This document shows, piece by piece, positions 8,013 through 13,982 of a DNA stretch of 34,166 nucleotides (positions are counted from its first letter, which is position 1; every line of letters begins with the position of its first letter). A program made the translations under genes and the position numbers. Location of the stretch: NCBI GenBank assembly GCA_015063605.1, contig SVTV01000034.1, positions 1 to 34,166 on the forward strand, given 5' to 3'. Below the pieces are notes generated by a model. It was not told where the DNA came from. It made no database searches and worked only from the letters and a program-made list of their open reading frames with translations. The DNA is from Oscillospiraceae bacterium (lineage in GTDB: Bacteria > Bacillota > Clostridia > Oscillospirales > SIG627).

Positions 8013-8648
8013 TCATTTATTTTCCGACTTTATCACATCGGAAAGCTTTGATATGAGAGTCTCTATTTCTCCTTTTTTCAGCTTCATGCTTGCCGTATTT
8101 ACTACGAGACGGGCAGACACGGGGATTATATCCTCATATACCTCGAGTCCGTTTTCCTTCAAGGTGCTTCCCGTTTCAACTATATCGACTATAGCATCAG
8201 CAAGCTCCAATATGGGAGCAAGCTCCACGGAGCCCTCAATCTTAACTATCTCTATGTCAATTCCCTTGGAGTTGAAATACTTTTTTGCCACATTTGGATA
8301 CTTTGTGGCGATCTTTTTGTGGGAATAACCGGCATAGAAGTCTCCTCCCTTAAGTCCCGCAAGAGCAAATCTGCATTTTCCGAATCCGAGATCCATCATT
8401 TCATAAAGGGGCTTTTCATATTCAAGGATAGTATCCTCTCCAACGACACCCACATCGCATACACCGTGCTCGATATATGTGAGAACGTCAGCAGCCTTTG
8501 CAAGCACCACCTCAATATCGGAGCCTGTAAGCCTGAATATCAGCTTTCTCCCCTTATTGCGAAGCTCGGATATATCATACCCGCACTTTTCCAGAAGCTC
8601 TACTGCTTTTTCTTCTATTCTTCCCTTTGTCAATGCTATACGTATCAT
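8013..8648 (-). CDS. hisG: ATP phosphoribosyltransferase, short form, HisG
   Basis: HisG catalyses the committed step, ATP plus PRPP to phosphoribosyl-ATP. At 211 residues this is the short form, which lacks the C-terminal histidine-binding regulatory domain and requires HisZ for activity and feedback. N-terminal MIRIALTKGRIEEKAVELL and the PRPP-binding segment ADAIVDIVETGSTLKENGL (about 150-168) are typical. It starts one base after the hisZ stop, matching the need for a 1:1 complex. Confidence 0.96.
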   Translation of the reverse strand: MIRIALTKGRIEEKAVELLEKCGYDISELRNKGRKLIFRLTGSDIEVVLAKAADVLTYIEHGVCDVGVVGEDTILEYEKPLYEMMDLGFGKCRFALAGLKGGDFYAGYSHKKIATKYPNVAKKYFNSKGIDIEIVKIEGSVELAPILELADAIVDIVETGSTLKENGLEVYEDIIPVSARLVVNTASMKLKKGEIETLISKLSDVIKSENK

Positions 8649-8649
8649 A

Positions 8650-9897
8650 TCAATAAAGCTCCTTGAGTTCTATGGTATCGCCCTTTATAATAGCAACCGT
8701 CCTGATCTTATTCACACGTGCGTACTCTATTGAATCAAGAATATTGTCGGCATGGGAATATTCGCATCCTCTGCCTCCTGCTATCATCTCGCTTCTGAAT
8801 CTTCTTGCTCTTGAGAAATCCTCGGGCTCGAAGTAAATGAGAACATCGTTTCTGATCTCATCCTTCTCATTCTTCTTATTTATCTTCATCAGAGCATCGG
8901 ACACCGCCGAAACGTTTATTGCAAATCCCGTGGCGGGAATATCCTTTCCAAAATTGCTGATAAAGCCGTCATATCTTCCGCCGCTGAGCACAGCCTCGCC
9001 CGCACCCTCAACATAGCCTCTGAATACGATTCCCGTATAGTAATCTATTTCATGTACTATACCGAAGTCCACCATTATCTCGCTCTTGTATCCCGCACTC
9101 TGCATTATACCGTAAAGATTCTTTACGTATTCCACAGCCGCAGAGGCGTTTTCATTGCTTCCGGCAACCGCCTTTGCCTTATCGAAGATCTCTTCATTAC
9201 CGAAAAGAAGGGGTACCTTTCTTATGCGGTCATAAAGCGCTTTTCTTTTCTCGCTCTTTTTTCCGCCTTCATCCGCATCCGCTCCGCTTTCCTTCAAAAA
9301 GCTCAGAGAAACGTAATTCTTGGCTTCGACATACTTACGAAGCTCTTCCTTTTCATCCGTGGTCATATCAAGCTCATCGACAAGCGAGTTGTAGAATCCG
9401 ACATGGCCTATCTCAAGCTTATAAGGAAGTCCTATTGCCTCAAGAGCCTCAAGAGCCGTGGATATGGCGCATATATCGGATTTAAGACCGCCGGGGCCGA
9501 TTATCTCAATACCGCTCTGCCTTATTTCGTTTCTTCTGCCTGTGTAATCCTTATCGCATCTGAAAACATCCTGGGAATAATATATTTTCTGAGGTATCTT
9601 TTTTGTATCTTCACCGAGCTTAGTTGCCGCAATACGGGCAATGGGAGTGGTATTATCCGCTCTCAATGCGATAAGCCTTCCCGATGTGTCACTTAATTTA
9701 TACATCGTGTCTGCGGAAATAGCACCGCAGTCAAGAACCTCGAGAAACTCTATACCGGGAGTTATAACGGGTCTGTAATAGTTTCTTTCGTATACCTCTT
9801 CAAGCTTTTTAACCGTTGCGTTAAGCAAAGCGGCATCATCATATATAAGGTCTCTCATGCCGTCGGGCACGGATGTTTTTCTCTTGCTGTATTTCAT
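8650..9897 (-). CDS. hisZ: ATP phosphoribosyltransferase regulatory subunit HisZ
   Basis: HisZ is a histidyl-tRNA-synthetase paralogue without aminoacylation function that activates short HisG and mediates histidine feedback. The 415-residue protein has the class II synthetase-like core (PDGMRDL; ALRADNTTPIARIAA; RNEIRQSGIEIIG; VLSGGRYDGFI) and no HisRS anticodon-binding domain in its usual form, ending in a short variable tail. The ATG at 9897 has GAGGAG 2-3 bases upstream and overlaps the stop of a 7-codon upstream frame. It is the first gene of the operon. It could be mistaken for hisS; adjacency to short hisG settles it. Confidence 0.93.
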   Translation of the reverse strand: MKYSKRKTSVPDGMRDLIYDDAALLNATVKKLEEVYERNYYRPVITPGIEFLEVLDCGAISADTMYKLSDTSGRLIALRADNTTPIARIAATKLGEDTKKIPQKIYYSQDVFRCDKDYTGRRNEIRQSGIEIIGPGGLKSDICAISTALEALEAIGLPYKLEIGHVGFYNSLVDELDMTTDEKEELRKYVEAKNYVSLSFLKESGADADEGGKKSEKRKALYDRIRKVPLLFGNEEIFDKAKAVAGSNENASAAVEYVKNLYGIMQSAGYKSEIMVDFGIVHEIDYYTGIVFRGYVEGAGEAVLSGGRYDGFISNFGKDIPATGFAINVSAVSDALMKINKKNEKDEIRNDVLIYFEPEDFSRARRFRSEMIAGGRGCEYSHADNILDSIEYARVNKIRTVAIIKGDTIELKELY

Positions 9898-9943
9898 ACT
9901 CCTCGGAGCTTCGGCATCAATGCATTTACGCTCCTTCTCCTTT
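9894..9943 (-). promoter_or_regulatory. his leader with two chained mini-ORFs (Met-His-stop, then MPKLRGV)
   Basis: On the minus strand a very strong Shine-Dalgarno (AAAGGAGAAGGAG, 9943-9931) lies 5 bases before ATG CAT TGA (9925-9917), a two-codon frame whose only elongation codon is histidine. Its TGA overlaps the ATG of a second frame of 7 codons (9917-9894), whose TGA in turn overlaps the hisZ ATG as ATGA. GGAGC (9934-9930) can pair with GCTCC (9909-9905), and the same CTCC can instead pair with the hisZ Shine-Dalgarno. Sequence facts are direct; a role in histidine-responsive translation is inference. Confidence 0.55.
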
Positions 9944-9962
9944 AACGCTTTAGTTTGCTAAT

Positions 9963-9991
9963 ATGATAGCACATTAAAGCCAAACTGTCAA
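9963..9991 (-). promoter_or_regulatory. sigma-A promoter of the histidine operon
   Basis: On the minus strand TTGACA (9991-9986) and TATCAT (9968-9963) are 17 bases apart. The start point would be near 9956, giving a leader of about 60 bases. That is too short for a T-box, and none is seen. Confidence 0.85.
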
Positions 9992-10028
9992 TGTGTATCT
10001 TAATAAATTTTGCGTTTCTTCATTATTT

Positions 10029-10745
10029 CTATTCGTGAAAACCGTCCAAACCGGCTCTTTTTATGGCGCCGAACACTTTTGATTTAAGATCACGATTCTC
10101 ACGGCACAGATCGTTTATCAGCTTTTTGATCTCTTCTCTGTCCGTATTCTTATCTGCGGGGCAACCGCTTTTTATAACGGGGACATTGTTCTTCGATATA
10201 TATGATACTATCTTTTTTTCCGGCACGTATACAAGAGGACGGATCACGGTAACACCGCTTCTGTCAAGATATGAAACAGGAGGAAATGCTCCTATCCTTC
10301 CGTTGTTCATAAGATTCATAAAGAATGTATCAATAACATCGTCCATATGATGACCCAGGGCAAGCTTTGTAACGTTATTTGCCACGCAGGCATTGACAAT
10401 AGCGCCTCTGCGCATTTTGGAACAGAGAGCGCACGGATTTTTTTCCATGCGCACATCGAAAATAAGCTTTTTAAGCTCTGTTTTTACAACTGTCAATTCC
10501 ACATCGAGGCTTTCGCAATAACGGCTCAAAGCCTCTCTGTCAAAGTTTTCGAACCCCATATCAACACAGATAGCATGAACCGTAAATCTCTTGGGATAAA
10601 AGCCGGATAAAGCCTTCATGGCACCGAGAAGTGCCATGGAATCCTTACCGCCCGAAACACCTACCGCCACCCTTTCGCCCTCGCCAATCATATCGTAGTC
10701 GGCAACGGCACGGCGCGTATAGCTCAAAAGCTCCTGTAAGGTCAT
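10029..10745 (-). CDS. TtcA-family tRNA 2-thiocytidine-type PP-loop ATPase
   Basis: This 238-residue protein of the PP-loop ATP pyrophosphatase superfamily has the SGGKDSMALLG loop at residues 30-40. It also has the TtcA-type cysteine pair in NPCALCSKMRRGAI (about 103-116), the GHHMDDVIDTFFMNL motif and a third conserved Cys in SGCPAD (about 195-200). Characterised TtcA proteins adenylate C32 of tRNA and insert sulfur with help of an iron-sulfur cluster. Start ATG at 10745 lies 4 bases after the stop of the cysteine-synthase gene, so the two form an operon that may couple cysteine supply to tRNA thiolation. Other TtcA-like paralogues with uncertain targets exist in Clostridia, so the exact tRNA site is not certain. 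Confidence 0.85.
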   Translation of the reverse strand: MTLQELLSYTRRAVADYDMIGEGERVAVGVSGGKDSMALLGAMKALSGFYPKRFTVHAICVDMGFENFDREALSRYCESLDVELTVVKTELKKLIFDVRMEKNPCALCSKMRRGAIVNACVANNVTKLALGHHMDDVIDTFFMNLMNNGRIGAFPPVSYLDRSGVTVIRPLVYVPEKKIVSYISKNNVPVIKSGCPADKNTDREEIKKLINDLCRENRDLKSKVFGAIKRAGLDGFHE

Positions 10746-10749
10746 AATG

Positions 10750-11763
10750 TCAATATCTGTAAGCTTCCATATCGAGAAGCTTTATATCGCAGAGAACGGA
10801 ACCGTCCTTAATCTTTTGCGTATCGGAATAATCCGTGGAAAGATATTTCTTGTTGTCATCGGGGAAAACGGTAACGACATTTTTGTCATCGCCGTATGTA
10901 TTCTGAAGAAGGCACGCACCTATGAAGTTTGCACCCGAGGAGATACCCACACCTATACCGAAGGTCTCGGATATCATACGCGCCATCGTTATACTGTCGC
11001 CGTCATCAACGGATACCACATGATCTATTTCGTCAAGCTTCAGTATGGGAGGAATAAATTCGTCGGATATTCCCTGGATTCTGTGGCTGCCTACTTTAAA
11101 GCCTGTGGAAAGTGTGGGAGAGTTTGTAGGCTCGAGAGGATGTATGGTCAATTTCGGAAAATACTCCTTTAGTCCCGTACCCGTACCCATTACCGTTCCG
11201 CCCGTGCCCACACCGGCTACAAAGCAATCCGCAGTCACATCAAGCTTCCAAAGCTGACTGATTATTTCCTTAGCTGTATAAAGGTAGTGTGCTCTTGTGT
11301 TTTCCGTATTGGAAAACTGATTGGGGAGAAATACATTTCCCTGCTTTGCAAATTCCTCGCAAAGAGAAACGGAGCCCTTGAATCCGCCCTGCTCTCTTGA
11401 AACGCTTCTCACCTCTGCACCGTAGCTCTGCATAAGGCTTACACGCTCCTTGGACATCCAATCGGGCATGTATATGACTACCTTATGACCGAGGAAGGAT
11501 CCCAATGCTGAAAAGGATATGCCCGTATTGCCGCTTGTAGCCTCGGCTATAACATCGGTCGGTTTTATAATTCCTTTCTCATAAGCGTTTTTAAGTATAT
11601 GGAAAGCTACTCTGTCCTTTATACTGCCGCTCATATTGTACTGCTCGGCTTTAATATATATTTTACGTACATTTCCCTTGTACGAATATGTTATCTTTAT
11701 AAGAGGCGTTTTGCCTATCAAATCCTCTGCTTGTTTGAATTTACGAGAGATTACCTGATCCAT
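10750..11763 (-). CDS. cysK: cysteine synthase family PLP enzyme
   Basis: By family this enzyme replaces the acetyl (or phospho) group of O-acetylserine with sulfide to make cysteine. With the start at 11763 it has 337 residues. The PLP lysine is in SGSIKDR (Lys49), the phosphate/substrate loop is TSGNTG (about 76-81), and the glycine-rich cofactor loop GVGTGGTVMGTG is present. The frame is open further upstream to 11829, but that would place the start inside the promoter -35 box; ATG 11763 has AAGGAGAA at good spacing, so it is preferred. No serine acetyltransferase gene is nearby. Cystathionine beta-synthase or O-phosphoserine sulfhydrylase activity cannot be excluded. Confidence 0.85.
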   Translation of the reverse strand: MDQVISRKFKQAEDLIGKTPLIKITYSYKGNVRKIYIKAEQYNMSGSIKDRVAFHILKNAYEKGIIKPTDVIAEATSGNTGISFSALGSFLGHKVVIYMPDWMSKERVSLMQSYGAEVRSVSREQGGFKGSVSLCEEFAKQGNVFLPNQFSNTENTRAHYLYTAKEIISQLWKLDVTADCFVAGVGTGGTVMGTGTGLKEYFPKLTIHPLEPTNSPTLSTGFKVGSHRIQGISDEFIPPILKLDEIDHVVSVDDGDSITMARMISETFGIGVGISSGANFIGACLLQNTYGDDKNVVTVFPDDNKKYLSTDYSDTQKIKDGSVLCDIKLLDMEAYRY

Positions 11764-11799
11764 GAAGCCAAAAGTTCTCCTTATTATAAGTATCAATAT

Positions 11800-11829
11800 A
11801 GTATACCATACCTTGACCCGTAATGTCAA
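11800..11829 (-). promoter_or_regulatory. sigma-A promoter of the cysK-ttcA-like pair
   Basis: On the minus strand TTGACA (11829-11824) and TATACT (11805-11800) are 18 bases apart. The expected start is near 11793, about 30 bases upstream of the chosen ATG. Confidence 0.8.
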
Positions 11830-11902
11830 GGCAATTTTGGAATATCACCGTTGATTTCGGGAAAAATATTATATATCTAACATTGAAACAAGAGGAAATC
11901 CA

Positions 11903-13318
11903 ATGACAAATTCAATTGATGAAAACATCCGCATCTTCGATGAATGCTCGGGATACGGATATTCCTTTGATGTAAAAAAAGCATTGCTCAACATCGGTAC
12001 CGTTAAAGCCGTTCTTTATTACATGGACGGCTTTGTAAAAAAAGACGAGCTTATAAAGATCCACGAATCCTGCCTCAAGGCAAAGGATGAGGATATACAG
12101 CTTCAAACCGAATCAGACTGCTTTTCAAAGCTTGCGGAAAGGATAATACCCTATGCGGATATAAAGACATACAATGAATGCAAGGCTGCGGCAGACGCAC
12201 TCCACGCGGGAATGGCGGTTTTGTTTGCAGACGGATATTCCGAATGTGCCGCTCTCGATATCCGCGACTATCCAAAAAGAAGCATTTCCGAGCCCTCAAA
12301 AAGTAAGACGCTGCGAGGTCCTCACGAGGGCTTCACGGAATCCCTTATAACGAATTCCGTGCTCATACGAAGGCGCGTCAAAACAAGCTCGCTGCGTTTC
12401 GAGCTTTTCAATATAGGAAGCATCAGCGAAACAGACGTATCGCTTTGCTATATCGAATCTATGTGCGACAAAAAGCTTCTCGAAACTTTACGCAGGAAGC
12501 TTTCGTCTGTAAAGACGGAAAGTCTTACAATGGCGCAGGAATCCCTGGCAGAGCTCATATTCCCCAAAAAAGGTCTTGCATCGTTGAACCCCCTTCCGAC
12601 GGTAAGATATGTAGAAAGACCCGATACAGCCGCCGCAATGCTGTGTGAGGGAAGGATACTGATAATGTGTGATACATCACCAAGCGTGTTATGTATTCCC
12701 GCAGGTCTTTTCTCCTTTCTTGAGGAAGCCGATGACTACTACTTTCCTCCCGTTACGGGAAGCTATCTGAGACTGGTCCGTCTTTTCATAATCATAGCCT
12801 CGGTCATTCTTGTTCCTCTGTGGCTTTACTTTGCGGAAAACCCTCATGTGATCCCGGGAGCACTGTCATTTATCGGCGATCTCGGTGAATTTTCCGTACC
12901 GATATTTGCACAGATACTGATAATAGAGCTTGCGATAGACGGTCTGAAGCTTGCCTCTCTCAACACTCCCGATACGCTTTCCAATTCCTTAAGCGTCGTA
13001 GGAGGTCTGCTTCTGGGAGATTTCGCCGTAAAATCGGGGTGGTTCGTTCCCCAGACCATTCTCTACTGCTCCTTTACGGCAATAGCCAATTTCATTCCGA
13101 CAAATTATGAGCTGGGATACAGCATCAAGTTTTCACGTATCCTTATTCTCATCCTTACCCACTCTTTCGGACTATACGGTTTTGCGGCGGGTGTCTTTAT
13201 TGTGCTTGTTACTTTGCTTCTTACCAAAACGCCCGACGGAAAAAGCTATCTGTACCCTGTTGTACCATTCAATTCACGTGAAGCAAAAAGAATCCTCTTT
13301 CGACCTCCTCTGAAATAA
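11903..13318 (+). CDS. GerA/SpoVAF-family spore germination protein
   Basis: The 471-residue protein belongs to the germinant-receptor A-subunit family, located in the inner spore membrane. The soluble N-terminal half has the family signature LRGPHEGFTESLITNSVLIR near residues 138-157. The C-terminal half has about five membrane segments, beginning RLFIIIASVILVPLWLY near residue 295 and ending in a long hydrophobic segment near 430-450. Start ATG 11903 follows AGAGGAAA. No B (transporter-like) or C (lipoprotein) subunit lies beside it, so it is a solitary A-type gene as SpoVAF homologues can be. The ligand, if any, is unknown. A convincing sigma-G promoter was not found. The gene shows the organism can probably sporulate. 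Confidence 0.88.
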   Translation: MTNSIDENIRIFDECSGYGYSFDVKKALLNIGTVKAVLYYMDGFVKKDELIKIHESCLKAKDEDIQLQTESDCFSKLAERIIPYADIKTYNECKAAADALHAGMAVLFADGYSECAALDIRDYPKRSISEPSKSKTLRGPHEGFTESLITNSVLIRRRVKTSSLRFELFNIGSISETDVSLCYIESMCDKKLLETLRRKLSSVKTESLTMAQESLAELIFPKKGLASLNPLPTVRYVERPDTAAAMLCEGRILIMCDTSPSVLCIPAGLFSFLEEADDYYFPPVTGSYLRLVRLFIIIASVILVPLWLYFAENPHVIPGALSFIGDLGEFSVPIFAQILIIELAIDGLKLASLNTPDTLSNSLSVVGGLLLGDFAVKSGWFVPQTILYCSFTAIANFIPTNYELGYSIKFSRILILILTHSFGLYGFAAGVFIVLVTLLLTKTPDGKSYLYPVVPFNSREAKRILFRPPLK

Positions 13319-13320
13319 AA

Positions 13321-13356
13321 AAGACAAAAAACGTCAAAAATCGCCGTCTTGTTTTC
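13321..13356 (+). terminator. weak terminator-like hairpin after the germination gene
   Basis: AAGAC (13321-13325) can pair with GTCTT (13346-13350), followed by GTTTT. The stem is short and the loop long, so this is a tentative call. Confidence 0.3.
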
Positions 13357-13469
13357 CACCGATTTTCGACAAACACCTGTGGAAAACCCTGTTGAATATG
13401 TGGATTTCTCGGAAAATCAATGGAAAATTATCCACATTTTCAACAGGTCAGGTGTGGAAAACTTATCCC
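13352..13469. other. DnaA-box-like cluster (candidate origin or DnaA-binding locus)
   Basis: A perfect consensus DnaA box TTATCCACA is at 13428-13436. TGTGGAAAA (the reverse of TTTTCCACA, which fits the relaxed consensus TTWTNCACA) occurs at 13378-13386 and 13453-13461. Near matches are TTTTCCACC (13352-13360), TGTGGATTT (13399-13407) and TTATCCCGA (13463-13471). They surround an 18-bp inverted repeat (13388-13405/13430-13447, one mismatch). An AT-rich stretch follows from about 13470 to 13555. Genes to the left run leftward for about 10 kb and genes to the right run rightward for about 13 kb. dnaA, dnaN and rpmH are not in the window, so oriC itself is not proven; a regulatory DnaA-binding site is the alternative. 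Confidence 0.6.
13388..13447. repeat. 18-bp inverted repeat within the DnaA-box cluster
   Basis: The arms CCTGTTGAATATGTGGAT (13388-13405) and ATCCACATTTTCAACAGG (13430-13447) match at 17 of 18 positions around a 24-base spacer. Each arm includes a DnaA-box-like TGTGGAT or ATCCACA core. Confidence 0.85.
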
Positions 13470-13646
13470 GATGTTTGAAATGTGATAAAATGTATCATTG
13501 AGATAACTAATCACATCAGTCTGTTACACTAACAAAAACATAACAAACAAATCAGGACATGAGGTATCTTTTTTTGCATTTTCGTCTTCCTCGATTTCTC
13601 TTTGAGCGTGAAAAACGTGTCCTCTTTAATCATAAAATTCTTTATA

Positions 13647-13730
13647 TCATTCTCCCGCTATCTGCAAAAGGCACATAACGAAAACACCTATCATTCCGCC
13701 TGTCATGAGACCTGCGATAAACCAACCCAT
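13647..13730 (-). CDS. 27-residue DUF3789-like membrane microprotein
   Basis: On the minus strand an ATG at 13730 follows a perfect GGAGGTG Shine-Dalgarno (about 13743-13737). It encodes a 27-residue peptide that is almost entirely one hydrophobic helix, beginning MGWFIAGLMTGGMIG and ending CLLQIAGE. The glycine pattern followed by GVFVMCLLQ resembles the short DUF3789 family of Clostridia, which has no known function. It is the only minus-strand gene between the germination gene and the arabinofuranosidase. The ribosome binding site and glycine-zipper-like helix are seen directly; the family assignment is from memory of the pattern and is moderate. No convincing promoter was found. Confidence 0.6.
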   Translation of the reverse strand: MGWFIAGLMTGGMIGVFVMCLLQIAGE

Positions 13731-13866
13731 ACTCTTTCACCTCCAATATATGACGGTAAGATCATTTGTATTCCTGCTTGCTTGAAGGGATCTCTCCTTC
13801 ATACTTATTTTTCTCACGAGAATAAAAATTTATCCTTACTCCGAAGGAAAAATTTCTCTTGATATA

Positions 13867-13895
13867 TTGACACGGAATCTGAAATAATGTACAAT
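13867..13895 (+). promoter_or_regulatory. sigma-A promoter of the arabinofuranosidase gene
   Basis: TTGACA (13867-13872) and TACAAT (13890-13895) are 17 bases apart. The start would be near 13902, leaving an 80-base leader. Just upstream, AAATTT/CCTT at 13826-13837 mirrors AAGG/AAATTT at 13844-13855, an imperfect inverted repeat that could be an operator. The rest of 13731-13866 holds only a small TGAAGG/CCTTCA hairpin near 13783-13801. Confidence 0.8.
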
Positions 13896-13982
13896 TAACT
13901 CAAGCCGATTCTCGGTAACACAATAAAAGAAAATAATAAAGCACACATATCATAACCCGCAATGAAAGGAAGGGTAAATACC

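Noticed and set aside
8650..9897. hisS (histidyl-tRNA synthetase)
   Set aside because: It is adjacent to a short-form hisG and lacks the usual HisRS anticodon-binding domain, so HisZ fits better.
9898..10028. T-box or classic His-rich attenuator before the his operon
   Set aside because: The leader after the promoter is only about 60 bases, with no T-box sequence and no run of His codons; only the Met-His-stop frame is present.
11764..11829. Upstream extension of the cysteine synthase to 11829
   Set aside because: It would cover the -35 and -10 boxes, and ATG 11763 has a good Shine-Dalgarno sequence.
11840..11880. Sigma-G promoter for the germination gene
   Set aside because: A GAATA and an AT-rich -10-like stretch are present, but the spacing (about 20 bases) and the -10 sequence do not fit well.
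13745..13775. Sporulation-type promoter GAATA...CATATAT for the microprotein
   Set aside because: The -10 would directly adjoin the Shine-Dalgarno sequence, so the transcript would start inside the ribosome binding site.
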